Positions 12,035 to 23,295 of a stretch of 64,000 nucleotides of DNA are shown in pieces. Under the pieces are notes generated by a model, which was given only the letters and a program-made list of their open reading frames with translations, had not been told where the DNA came from and searched no databases. How positions within the stretch are numbered: position 1 is the stretch's first letter; every line of letters begins with the position of its first letter. The stretch lies in NCBI RefSeq assembly GCF_000143415.4, contig NW_003314291.1, positions 4,249 to 68,248 of the forward strand, written 5' to 3'. Position numbers and translations under genes: made by a program. Origin of the DNA: Selaginella moellendorffii (Eukaryota > Streptophyta > Lycopodiopsida > Selaginellales > Selaginellaceae).

Positions 12035-14043
12035 CTAGGTGGAGCCCAAGTCCAACTTCTCAGCTTTACTTTTTGTGGCATCCCGTAGCAGATCGATGAA
12101 CTTGGGGGCCCCCTTCACGTACTCGTCGATGTCTTCGTTTGACAACTCCAGCTCTTCCATCATCTCTTGCGTGGTGTCGATGCTCACCCTCTCCACGGCC
12201 ACTTGCTCGAAGATCCAATCCTTCAATAGCACACGAGCTCTCAGAGTCGTGCACAAGTCCTCGTATGTCACAATATGGCCGGGAGTCATTTTGGTCTTGT
12301 TGAAGACTACCTCACCATGTAGAAGAGCATTAGCCACTGTCAGAAGGTCGTCGTTGTCTAGAGACTGCGAGAAACGCAAGGCGTTGAGCTTCAAATCATT
12401 GGGCTTCCGGCCGTCCTCCACACCCATTGAGTTTAGCAACTCCCCGTCATGGTACCTCCTCAGCACATCTACCCATTTGTCAAAAACAACTTTTGTCGCG
12501 AGTAGAATGTTATGGATGCTGAGTGTGTCATTGACCCCCAGTGTTTTCGAGAGAAGACTCGAGAATTCCTGCAATGGAAATGGCATGAGGCCACATGCTA
12601 TGCCACATGCAACAAGGCTTACCTGCCAGGCGCTAGTTGCTAGTGCACGTCCTTGTTTTGGTTTTTGTGGCTTCTTTAGTTGAACCCAGAGCTTCCGTGT
12701 TCGTGCCAATGTCTCGTGTAGACCCAATTTGTAGCACGTTTCTTGCTTGACATTCTGCGCATGGGAGATGTATATGATAGATCGGAGGGGCGAGTTGCCT
12801 TTTATCAAGCGGACAACTCTTGTCTTGAAGACTTTCTTCACCTCCTCGCCCACCATAATATCCACAACTATCTGTTGCATCGCCAAGCTAGAATGCTGCC
12901 CGGAGACGGCATAGAACCGGATGTTCTGATCGTCCAATACCTTCCTATTGATCAAGTTTGGAAACCTCGTCTCGCCCTTCATTGTTCGGTAGTAGGGGAT
13001 CACGTCTGCGATGTCGGGTGTTACTGGACTTGCCAGCATCTTCTGCTTCAGTTTCTCCACCCACTCATCAGATACTAGCCTGTGGTTGTATTTGCTTTGG
13101 ATGTTGATGTGGCTCACGTCGATTGTATATACTTTGTTGGAATAGTAACAAGTACTATTATCTGCGACGATTTTTGTTGCCTCTTCTTGCTCTTTCTGCT
13201 CTTTGCGGCTCTTCTTTTTGGTGGGTGTAGTGTTCGAACCCGAGGCAATGGCATCACCGAGTAGCTTCTTTTTTGGAGCAGGAGAGTCGGACGTCGGCTT
13301 GAGCTTGACCACCCTTTTCTGCTTCGGGGTAGTTTCCAGATCGACCCCCTTCCCCTTCGCTTCGCGAACTGGAGTCACTCTCAACGGCTCAATGTTGGAA
13401 TATAGTTTTTGAACATCGCCGTAGGTGAGGTTCGTGGATTCCATGTGATCTTCATAGACCCGCAGCGTCTTTGAAATTGTGGGCCTCCTGGACAACCTCT
13501 CCCTAGCTCCCTCTAGGAATTCCTCATAGCCGTTGCCCCCCTCCGGGAAGCCGCTAGGATGTGCAAGGTGGATCTTGAAGGCGGACGCTGTCTCTACCAC
13601 AAGTGCTAGTCCATATTCTTGCATGGAACTACATGGAGTGTCTGTCACTTGGATGAGGATCCCCATGCATTCTTTTCTCCCACCATCTGTGTTGTACAGC
13701 CTCAGATCCTCGCCTTCCATCCCGAAAGTCCAATTGGTGAGCTCCTCCCCCTTCTCTGCATCCACATTGACAGTGGCTGGAAGAAGAACGCAATTCCTCG
13801 CCTGTTCAGAAATGCACAACAATTAGAGCTGACAGATGAAAAGCTAGCAGCTGGAAATAACGTGAGCCCACACGCCATTCACCACTGCATCAGATGTCCT
13901 GAGGCTGCATCCTAAGATGGCGTGAGGCTACACGCCATTTGTAACCGGACTGCACTCGAGAGCCCAATCGGTGCATGCCAATGTTGCTACTGAATGACAT
14001 GTGGCCTCATGCCATTTTCTACTTGGCCTAAAAGACTTACCAT
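12035..14043 (-). CDS. Transposon-borne protein with a ParB/sulfiredoxin-like segment
   Basis: Proposed three-exon gene: start codon ATG at 14043-14041 ending exon 1, donor GTAAGT at 14040, acceptor before 13801; exon 2 13801-12623; intron 12622-12569 (GTAAGC ... TTGCAG); exon 3 12568-12035. Both junctions are phase 0, giving about 571 aa. Without splicing, a 595-aa frame stays open from 13822. The middle has a basic Lys-rich linker (PKKK, PTKKKSRKEQKEQEE), then a segment VYTIDVSHINIQ ... NHRLVSDEWVEKLKQKM ... IRFYAVSGQHSSLAMQQIVV. Its order (short strand, Arg turn, helix, then G-Q-H-x3-A) resembles ParB/Srx-fold domains. The C-terminal 250 residues are not recognised. The ParB link is a remembered motif resemblance, not a search result. 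The protein could act in transposition, DNA binding or nicking. Confidence 0.6.
12581..12600. promoter_or_regulatory. 20-bp palindrome copy (element-specific) in intron 2 of the ParB-like gene
   Basis: TGGCATGAGGCCACATGCTA, an imperfect copy of the element's consensus TGGCATGAGGCCTCATGCCA. It lies inside the 54-bp intron 12569-12622. Confidence 0.7.
13858..14014. promoter_or_regulatory. Cluster of three 20-bp palindromes in the first intron of the ParB-like gene
   Basis: Copies at 13858-13877 (TAACGTGAGCCCACACGCCA), 13918-13937 (TGGCGTGAGGCTACACGCCA) and 13995-14014 (TGACATGTGGCCTCATGCCA). All lie between the proposed start-codon exon and exon 2. Several changes are compensatory between half-sites (for example CGTG paired with CACG), as expected if symmetry itself is selected. 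Confidence 0.75.
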
Positions 14044-15603
14044 TTGAAGCCGAATGGAGGCGTGACAATCGAGGCCGGACTCGCTGGCGAATGTGCACTG
14101 TGTGTGCAGCGGATCGCAGCAGCAAGGCTACTCTGCCACTTACAGTTGGAGAGTGGCGCTGAAATCTCCCGGGACGCCAAGTGGGTTGCGTGTGGGTGGC
14201 GGAGTGGGCAGCGGAGTTGGCGGCGAAGTTACAAACTGGGTGTGTCTTGAAGTGGACGCCGATGCACACGAGCGCGATGCGAGCGCGAGTGGACGCCGAT
14301 GCACACGAGAAACCTATAGAGAAGGTAGATGAGCACGAATGTGAGCGTGATCGCGATGCGAGCGCAAGTGTGCGAGCGCGAGTACGAAGCAAAATGCAAA
14401 ACCTAACCTCACACGCGCGAAATGTCACGACGGTTGGTAATCCCGCAACGTCATCATTCCTCGAACTTGGGCGCCACCATTAATTTCTGGATCGCCACGC
14501 GCATGCATGCACGTGAAATCCAAAAGAAATCCGCAACGTCATCATTCCTCGGACTGCATGCACGCGAAATCCAAAAGAAAGATCATGATTGGGATATCAT
14601 TTAATACCCTCGCTATATTTATACCATGCATGATTGGATATTCCAAAGCATCTTATATTTCCAAAAATGCCAGATGTTCAGCTAAATAAAGAATGGTATA
14701 CAATGTCCTTCTTGATGACCCTGCAAAGAAGCATCTCGATCAGACACCACATGAGACCACACGAGCCTTACAATGTTTCAAGGGCATTTGCCATAGATCC
14801 GACCGTTATTTTGCTCCAAGATTCTACAGTTTGGTGTGCATTGACCTTTCCATCGACACTGCAAAGGGACATCACAATCAGATGCGGGATCACAAGAAAC
14901 CAACTTCACTAACTCTGGTTTCACCAAGATCTACGTAAGGAGTTATGAAATGAAAGGACCCTCTCTATTGAAATGTGTTTATGGTCCTAGGGGCATTGTG
15001 ACATATCAAAGGATTTTGCATCAAGTTCTGTATTTGCATATTTATCAAGCTACTGAATTGCTAAACCCTAAACCCTCCCTAAATATGTGGCAAATGCTGC
15101 GTGAAGAAAGATGCCCTTTCTGGGCAAATGCTGTAAGAGGCAGATGCCGAGCAGTTACACGGCGAATAATCTTGGCGCGGATCGCTGACATGGCATGGCA
15201 AAGTTCAAATCACTGACATGGCATAGCTGGATCGAGGCAAGGACATGATGTGACAAAGTTCAACGTCCGACAGCAAAGTCTAGAAGCTACTCAGTTTGAA
15301 ATTTGTCAGAGGAATCATAAAATCTGGTTTGTCAGAGGATTTGATGTGACGTTCAAGCGTGTGTTATTTTTGAATTCTCAAACTCATTCCTAGGTCTATC
15401 ATTTTTGTGCGCCGTGTTCTTGGTTCCGCTGAGCGCAGTGAGCGCTGCTTGTGTAAGCGGCGTTGTGAGCTGTGGTTTATGCGTCTACGAGCGGTTGCGG
15501 CATTGCGAGCGCCATTGCGAGCGGCAGTTTATGCGAGTGGTAGTTTATGCGAGCGACGCTATGAGCAGTTGCGGTGGTGCGAGCGGCACTACGGTACCAC
15601 TAA
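14044..15603. other. Non-coding middle of the DNA transposon, with GCGAGCG-rich repeats
   Basis: No gene recognised. 14265-14385 carries repeated GAGCGCGATGCGAGCGCGAG units, and a looser GCGAGCG repeat reappears at 15425-15590. At 14444-14581 a direct duplication repeats CCGCAACGTCATCATTCCTC and ATGCACGCGAAATCCAAAAG. 14600-15400 is unremarkable AT-richer sequence. Short open frames here look compositional. Confidence 0.6.
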
Positions 15604-15790
15604 TGGTATGAGGGCTCATGCCATCTTGGGGCTTGCAAGTTCATCACTAGCATATTGCCAATAGTTTCTTTACCTGCCTGTAGTTGTGTGTTTATCAAGA
15701 TGGCATGAGGCCTCATGCCAATTTTGTGAATGCGAAATTTCACGTGGGTGTCAATAGCATGTTTGAATAATGGCATGTGGCCTCATGCTA
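15604..15790. promoter_or_regulatory. Cluster of three 20-bp palindromes upstream of the transposase frame
   Basis: Copies at 15604-15623 (TGGTATGAGGGCTCATGCCA), 15701-15720 (TGGCATGAGGCCTCATGCCA, a perfect palindrome) and 15771-15790 (TGGCATGTGGCCTCATGCTA). They lie 84-270 bp before the transposase start and so could serve as transposase-binding or autoregulatory sites. Confidence 0.75.
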
Positions 15791-15873
15791 TTGAGGTTGT
15801 TTGGTATGTTATGATTTAGGCCATTCTCCAATCATTTTTTGTATGGTCTTAACTTCTTTTCTGCACTTTCAGA

Positions 15874-18024
15874 ATGGCTTCCGCAAGTGCGACGCATGTT
15901 CCCTCCGTGGATCTTAAGAACCGTGCTACATGGATTCAGGCAAAGGTGTTTCTAAACAACCCCGAGGGGGAGGTGGTAGCTGAGGGCTTAGCCAGAGTTG
16001 TCGATCCAAGAGATGCGGTTGCTAATCAAGAATTGGGCTGGGATGATATTGGAGTTGCGATTTTAGAGGTTGTTGACACAGAAGAAAACAGTCTGACTAT
16101 TGGAAGCATTGTGCGGTGGAAATTGAGGCACTTAGTGTTTGAGAATGTGAAGGATTCACAATCAAACACCACTACAACTGATGACAGAACATCTCTTCAT
16201 GGGAAAAGAAAGTACACCTTCCTAAAGCGCAGCTAAAGGGATCTAAGCAACGAACCGAAAAGGCAGAAAATGGCGATGGAGGTTCGAATGGTCTCGACAG
16301 TTGCTTGTTGCAAGAGGAGGTGCTGTCAACATGCTGATTGGGATGCTATTGAAGAGGAGAGAGCAAGATACAAGACATTGTCCTGGAAGGCAGCTCGCAA
16401 TTTTGTGTATGAGGCATTACGGTCATCTATTGATGCTTCAGAACATCAGGTGGGGGGCATGGTCTTCCAGAGGGGTTTGGTCTGCATGAAGGCATGGAGA
16501 ATCATTTATGGAGTCCCTCGAACCACATTCTACAGAATCAAAACTGAGTTCGAGGAACAAAGGGTTCAACAGGCAGTCCATGGGAACGACGGTACTCACA
16601 AAACCAGGGGTCATGTTGTATATGGAGAGGCAATCTTCAAGAGGTTTGTCGAGACATGTAGCGAGCAGCAACCACATAAAACCCGCCTCTTGGAAGATGG
16701 AACTCGAGACACCCAACGAGTTCTCCCTTCCATGTATACCAAGGGGGCCATATTGGAAGATGTGAATCGGGAACTCCAGAGTAATGGCTACAGGAAGCTG
16801 AGCCAATCTAGATTTAGTAGATTGTGGAGCAACAGGTTCAGGGATGTGAGTATAGGAAAGTACTCCAGCTTTTCAAAGTGTGACGAGTGCACTGCTATCA
16901 AAATGGCTTTGTCGAAGAATTCTTGCATCGCTTAAGAGCGAGAGACGTTGGTTAGAAGGCGGCTCGACCACAACATCGAGCAGAGAAGCTGCAGGACTGC
17001 ATATTATCATAACAGGATTCTCTCCATGGAGAGACCTGACTCTTACCTCTGCATCATCCACGACAAAATGGACCAGAAAAAGACGTGCTTACCTCGACTC
17101 AATCCTGCCCCCAAGGCAATCTCTTCATCCATGCAGCTGCCTGTGTCTCTGTTTGGCATAATCGCTCATGGGCATGGTGCCCAGAACTATGGGAACTTCT
17201 TTGTACCTCTATGGGGTGGCGGGGGTGCAAACATGATGATTGCGTCCCTAGCAAAACACTTAAGGTCTCTGCAAAGTGCGCAGACTGAGCTGAACGGCCA
17301 ACCCTTGCATAAGGCCCTTGTCGATCGAACCCCATACAGGGTTCAGCTGGAGGAGGAGCAAAGGCTTGCAGTATCGCGTGGGGCCCCATGCCATCCCAGT
17401 GAATATGTTGGCCGTCAGATTGTAGGGTTATCACGTGAGGCCTCATGCCATTCCGACGAGGCTGGTCGCCCGGTGAATGCACAGCCTCATCCAAACGAAG
17501 CAGAATCTCAAGGAAGTTCTTGTGGCCGATGTGGCCTTCCACCCCATCTTCTGCTCCAAACAGACAATGCTGGCAGTGAGAACAAAAACATGTACATCTT
17601 CGCGTACTTGGCGATGCTTGTTGCCAAAGGCATATTTGAAACGGTTACACTTGGCTTTCTCATGGTTGGGCACACTCATGAAGACGTCGATGCCATGTTC
17701 AGTCACCTGGCAGAGTCCCTCCGGCGATCCAATGTCCTCACCCTCCCACAACTCTACGATGAATTCCAAAATTGCATCAAAGGCACTGTTGAAGCTGCAC
17801 TTGTGACAGAGGTTCCAAACTTTAAGGGGTTTGTAAGAGGCTACATCAGGGACGGATCCGAAACGCTGATTGGCCACTCCAAGCCTCTTCAATTTCATTT
17901 CAGCATGCGTGACGGTGCTCCAGTGATGAGGTACAAGATGAGAGAATGGGACTTCTCCAGACTAGCAATGCCTCTTGCTACACCTTCACAATTAGATTCG
18001 TTAGAAAAAGATAACATTGAATAA
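15874..18024 (+). pseudogene. Transposase with conserved D / D-N / H-E-D block, interrupted by two in-frame TAA codons
   Basis: One reading frame runs from ATG 15874 to a stop at 18024 (717 codons), broken only by TAA at 16234-16236 and 16933-16935. Features in order: a putative zinc-type CDEC motif at about 16880; IIHDKMDQKKTCLP at about 17055-17096 (first Asp); LLQTDNAGSENKN at about 17554-17592 (second Asp-Asn); and VGHTHEDVDAMFSHLAESL at about 17668-17724 (His, Glu, Asp). This triad layout matches the RNase-H-like block I remember as DUF7869 in plant, oomycete and animal predicted proteins. The stretch 17371-17484 (GTATCG ... GCACAG) may be an in-frame intron carrying two palindromes. The TAA codons could be CAA-to-TAA decay; the first might be bypassed by splicing. 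Family assignment is from memory. Confidence 0.65.
17374..17450. promoter_or_regulatory. Two 20-bp palindromes inside the transposase region, probably intronic
   Basis: Copies at 17374-17393 (TCGCGTGGGGCCCCATGCCA) and 17431-17450 (TCACGTGAGGCCTCATGCCA), in a segment that has no counterpart between the conserved transposase blocks and is bounded by possible splice sites. A half-site (GCATGCCA) is at 18130. Confidence 0.65.
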
Positions 18025-18337
18025 TATCTAAATGTTCTCACCATTAAGTTATATGCCTGGCTAATAGGAATGACGTTCATCTTGGAAAGCTCACCACACG
18101 CTCAATGAACAAACAAATAGTGTGTGCGCGCATGCCATCGCTCTTCTTTAGCTTCAGATTCGGCTTGTTCACCTTGACAATGAGATTTATTATACAACCA
18201 GATGGACTCAGTCTGGACACAAAGTCACCGCGCTAGTCACCATGCCCCAGATATGTCTAGCCCCTGGACAAAAAACATATAATTTCACGTCATTTTCAAA
18301 TACTTGAAAATTTGTACCTAGTCCCATTTTACTGAAT

Positions 18338-18364
18338 AAATCCCACTTTAACGAAATAGAGCTT
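18338..18364 (-). repeat. Right terminal inverted repeat of the DNA transposon
   Basis: Reverse complement reads AAGCTCTATTTCGTTAAAGT then GGGATTT. It is followed by the TSD ATGC at 18365-18368. Confidence 0.85.
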
Positions 18365-18368
18365 ATGC

Positions 18369-21300
18369 CATCGCACGGACACAGCTTATTTCCCTTAGGT
18401 GCTCTTCTCACTTGATTACTTTGACCAAGCCACACCATCTTAAATAGTTCAAATTAACATTTTGAACTAGGAACTTCCTTCCTTAGCCAACCAAGGACCT
18501 TGTCCTTATTTGGCCATAAGATTATCTAGTGATCTCACCTTGGCACCTTAACAGAGTTGCCAAGAGATACTTGGTCTTCTAGACCTTCAAGTTGTTGACC
18601 ATAACCCCAGGGGCATCCCCCACACTTGGCGGTGCACCCAAGCCAGCCCTTACGGCCAAGGGTCCATAGCAACTGAGATTAGGTGTCCCCATCTCACTCA
18701 CCACGTCTTTGGTGCCACTTGCACCAAAGCGTTCAAGTTAGATATGCCGAGCTTTCACTCTAAGCAATCTAACTGTGCATCACGACTCCGAGGCATCCCT
18801 CGCTTGGCGGTGTGCCCAAACCAATCTCCCCACTGAGAGTCCATGACCACCGAAATATGAGTGTCCTCATATTCCAAACCATCACCACGCCCTAGTGATT
18901 TGGGACTCGAACCTAAGCACTAGAGGGTCGGGACTCGAACCCAACCTCCGTATATGCATCTACGGACGGCATCACACAAGATGCCTGGCATGACTCCCCA
19001 TGCTGATGCACCAACTTATATTTAAAGCGCGCTACAGATCACAGCTTAGGAACCTAGTTCCTCCACACTGCCAAGTCCTCTCACTTGACATGTCTGTGAT
19101 TATGCATGGACTCCTCCATGCTTAGCCCCATGGGCCACCCTTTTTGAAGTTAGCACCTTCAACTAGGGTATTTGTTCCCTTCAACTTGCCAATCTCACTT
19201 AGCAAGTCATCCGGCCACTGTAACATGGTTCATGCATAAGCGTGAAAGTCCTTAACCATCGACTTTCGTTCAAAGCCCTCTCTTTGAACAGTCGGGAACT
19301 ACTTCCCCAACTTTGATAGCTTCGCCTCATGGCAAGCTTCAAGACCACGCTTCTGCTGCGCCACTCTGATTTTGCACGTTCTATGAACCATTTACACTTG
19401 GCTTTCTAGGTATCCAATTACCTAGAATTGTCTTTGGGAACTTTTCGAAGGAACTCTGTCCCTTTAGCTTGCTAAGGCCTCTCCTTTCGCAAGCTTTCCA
19501 ATTGCCATATAGTCGAACATGGACAATCCCATGTTTTTGACTCTCCATGGCATCCCTGTTGCTAGTAACAACATGCTTGAGCGCCCACTTGATTCTCCAC
19601 TCCCTACTTGCATAACCACTCTTGGTCATGCCTGTCAATTCCTATGGTTCGGTTCTATCCCTTTATTACTTGCCTTTTAGCCTCATACATTTCCTTCGAT
19701 CATTCTCCTCCAAACTAGGAAGATAGCTTTGCACTTTCTACCATGCTTTGGCAAATATTCATAGGGATGAACCTACCCAACAGCCTAGGAGTGGTTCCTC
19801 AATCCAGGTTTGCTCACCTTGTAATCCCATACCCTAGGATTACTGTTGCTACTTATGGGCCTTTATATGCCCATCCTTAGCCTTGCCAAAATCCCCTTTG
19901 GCTTTGTCCAATTTGGGTAGACGGACTTCTCCCGTCTCCACAACCTTGGACATTTGGATAGCACCTTCTATCCTTCATTCGCTAGGGACTTTGTCCCTTG
20001 GGCATTATCTATTGCCCTCATGACACCAAACACCACCTTCTGGTGTTCTAGAGTGCTTGGGTGTCCCAATGATAGCATCTTTGGCAATGAGCATTCCCTT
20101 TACAACATTGACTTACTATCTTGCAGTATAAGCAATTTATCCCTCATAAGGGTACATCTAACTTCTTTACCCCAATAAGAGGTCTTAGGTAGTTACGTTC
20201 TACTAGTTTAACCAATTACTTTGCACCTTTTGCTTAGGTGCCTCATAGTTGTCAAGTCCTCCAACTCCTTGCTGGTGCTTCCACACCCCCATCATTATCT
20301 AGGTCACCACACTCTAACCGCATGCCTTCCAGCTTAGTCTATACCATTCCCATTTCCATTGGGATTCCTTTGGACAGGGTTCTTATGAACCCGCCAACTT
20401 GACCTCAAGGCAGCACGCCTTGGCACCTTCGGTGTCTCCACACCATCGGCTCCACGAGCCTACCTTTATGACACTTCTTACTTGTGTCTAAGTATTTTTG
20501 CCATGACCAGTATGGTTGCCTCTTATGCCAATTATCCATTAGCATTGCACCATAGAGTTCACGCACAACTTTGTGTCAAAGTTGTTTTCTTCTGGGAAAC
20601 TCTTTCCCACGACTTTAGCATGGCACCTTCTGCCATCAATGAGATACACACTGTTCTCATGCTTGGATCTCAAGATCCTCCCCATCCTTCGTGGGGCACC
20701 ACACACCTCAGTCCAAATGCTTCCACCAATCCCTTAGGATCATTCCTTAACTCTATTGGAGTCATTCAATTCTTTGAACTTTGCTAACTAGACGACCCAT
20801 GGGGTCCTACTTTTGAGGTGTTAGCTCACTTGAATACAAGGAGTTGTATTCATGTCCTACTCACAAGGACCATCTTTGCAAGTGTTACTCCGACACTTGA
20901 TTTGTTCTCTAGGGGCAACCTTTTGCCCCTTATAACCACTTGTCCATGTGATGAGAATACCAACTCATCCTCTAAGTACACCCTTAACTTCTTGGGTTAT
21001 TCCAGCATTTATTAGAGGTAGCACTGGCTACCATTTCAAATACTTGTGTCCTCTTCCGTATTTGACCTCCCACGGTCATTAATCCTGGTCTCACATTCAT
21101 GAGCACCAACCTTAACTACATGAGGATAATCTTGTGACTCTTTATTGTTTTGGAGTCTCTATCTTTCCCGTGATCCCAACTATAGTTATTTACCACAACT
21201 ATATTAGTCAGTTTGCTAAGTCAAACGCTCATCTGGATCACATCTTCAACTCAATGAGGAAAACCTTGCACTATTCCCAAGATCCCAAAGTCGTTCCATT

Positions 21301-21487
21301 ATTGGCCCTTTTCTATCCACCACCTTGTCTACAAGTTCACACATGAACTGTAATGGAGAGCCATGTCTTCCCGACCTGCTACTCCTCAAGGATAGGCCCA
21401 CTCCTCAGACCTACCAATGCCGACACAAGTGGTGATATACTTGAGCACCAATAAAAGTCAGACTAAGGAACAGCTCCGATACCAAAT
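18369..21487. other. LARD internal domain 1, right part (no gene seen)
   Basis: Non-coding, matching 930-4056 and 24315-27440 along its length. It ends at the primer-site side of LTR2: on the minus strand LTR2 ends ...CCCTTACA and is followed by ATTTGGTATCGGAGC, one mismatch from the usual initiator-Met site TGGTATCAGAGC. Confidence 0.65.
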
Positions 21488-22712
21488 TGTAAGGGACTAA
21501 TTTTTCCTTTTTACTTTAGTCACTTAACTGCACCTCCGACCACTTGGAGGAGTCTCATTCACAACCTCCATAAGTCCCAGTTAGGACTTGGGGCTTGCCA
21601 GCCCTGAGAATGGCATCCATGCCACTCAACCTTTGCATTTGGTCCAAGTGTTCCACGTGTCCGATCCCATGACTGACACCCTAAGGTACCACTGACATAC
21701 CAGCCCGTTACGCTAGGCCATGCCCATTCACCTTGGTCACACCGGTGGTATAACGCCACCTGCATCATAATCCCGTCTCTCAAAGACTGGGCCATCCGTC
21801 CATGAGCGATCATCCCAGATCTACTCCTTAGCATCCTTAGGATGCCCGCAGACATGGGGAATAGCCTTCCCTAACAACTCTTTTCCAGTCCCCACCAAGT
21901 CCCTTTTAGTTCATGACTGTGTTCGCCAACACTGCCACTGGATCAAGGCCCGCAGGCCTGACCGTTAAGTCCCACTATCCTTTGGGACTTCCTCACCATG
22001 TGACTGTATCCTTGGTCACTACATTAGAGGCCTACTCCTCTTCCCTTTCACTGTTTGGGACTTTAGGACAACATTTCGGAACACCGTGGCCTTACGCAAG
22101 CCTCATGGGTACTCTCCCCGCCTTTCGCCTTTAGGTGCTCTAGCCATGGGCTTAGAGCGAGGTTCCGTTGAGCCACGACAGGTATCCAAGTAGGTAGTGC
22201 CACCCACACTTGGACTAGGAGCATCGGCCAGTCGATCTCCCGGGGGAACTAGAGCCGACTCTTGAACACTTCACCAAGCTAACCCGCTTGTCGGTCCGTG
22301 TTCACTCTAGTCTTGGACTTCCCAGTGGGCAGCTCATCACCCAACACTGGGTCCGGCCTTCCTGGGCCAAACTGGCCTTTCCTGGCCAAACTGGCTCCAC
22401 TGCAGTCCTCCCCCTACTATACTTTTGGAGCTCACCAAACCCCCCAGGGTCTGGGAGACGAACTCTTTGGGCTTTCACCCTCTCAGACTCGAACTCGGAC
22501 TCGGACTTGGACTCGGACTCGGACTCGGACTTGGACTCGGGCTCGGGCTCGGTTGGGGCCTCGGCCTCAGTCTCGGTCTCGGTCCCGATCTCGGTCTCGG
22601 TCGCAGTCCCGGTCTCGGTCTTGGTCTCGGTCTCGACTTCGGACTCCATCTCGGGTCCATCTCGGACTCCATCTCGGACTCCATCTTGGGTCCACCTCGG
22701 TCTCGGTCCCGA

Positions 22713-22747
<35 letters not shown>

Positions 22748-23295
22748 ACTTCGGACTCCATCTCGGACTCCATCTCGGACTCCATCTCGGACTCCATCTC
22801 GGACTCCATCTCGGACTCCATCTCGGACTCCATTTCGGGTCCATCTCGGACTCCATTTCGGGTCCATCTCGGACTCCATTTCGGGTCCATCTCGGACTCC
22901 ATCTCGGGTCCATCTCGGACTCCATCTCGGACTCCATTTCGGGTCCATCTCGGACTCCATTTCGGACTCCAACTCGGGTCCATCTCGGACTCCACTTCGG
23001 ACTCCAACTCGAGTCCATCTCGGACTCCACTTCGGACTCCAACTCGAGTCCATCTCGGACTCCACTTCCATGTGTCATGTGTTGGTCCTTTTGGGTCCCT
23101 TTTTGGAGCCTCGCTTTTTGCTCGCTTCATGCTCGTTCCTCGAGCACTTCGTTGGGAGTTCCACTCCCGCTCTTGACTTTTCAAGTCGGAGCTTTTGGTC
23201 CAAACGTGTTACGCTCGTTTGGCTCTCGCTTCAGCCACTACCACGTGGCACCCTTTCCGGCTCCACTTTGGGGCCTAGGGATTTTGTGTCTCACA
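21488..23295 (-). repeat. LARD LTR2 (middle LTR)
   Basis: TGTAAGGGACTAATT ... GTGTCTCACA on the plus strand. It contains the minisatellite at 22487-23066. Its tail differs from LTR1 (ACTTCCATGTGTCATG and CCACGTGGCACC versus ACTTCCACGTGTCATG and CCACATGGCACC), marking a second LTR subtype in the array. Confidence 0.85.

Larger units (their letters stand above)
11788..18364. mobile_element. 6.6-kb TIR DNA transposon, 4-bp TSD, with ParB-like gene and DDD/DDE-type transposase
   Basis: Terminal inverted repeats begin AAGCTCTATTTC(A/G)TTAAAG and agree at about 25 of 27 positions. ATGC flanks both ends (11784-11787 and 18365-18368). The uninterrupted paralogous site at 24301-24329 (CTCACTATGCCATCGCACGG) contains one ATGC, proving insertion and a 4-bp TSD. 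Inside are a minus-strand gene (12035-14043), a non-coding middle (14044-15873) and a plus-strand transposase frame (15874-18024), plus about ten copies of a 20-bp palindrome. A 4-bp TSD and a transposase with three conserved acidic sites are features reported for the Sola superfamily; membership is inference. Its right end recurs at 1-152. Confidence 0.85.

Noticed and set aside
13928-14428. 166-codon minus-strand frame rich in Arg/Ser upstream of the ParB-like gene
   Set aside because: It covers the GCGAGCG repeats and the proposed first intron; low complexity and better explained by the spliced model.
14044-14483. Three overlapping plus-strand frames (68-100 codons)
   Set aside because: Shadow frames of the same repeat-rich stretch without recognisable features.
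12581-17450. CRISPR-like interpretation of the repeated palindromes
   Set aside because: Spacing is irregular (tens to thousands of bases), the setting is eukaryotic, and no cas-like gene is present.
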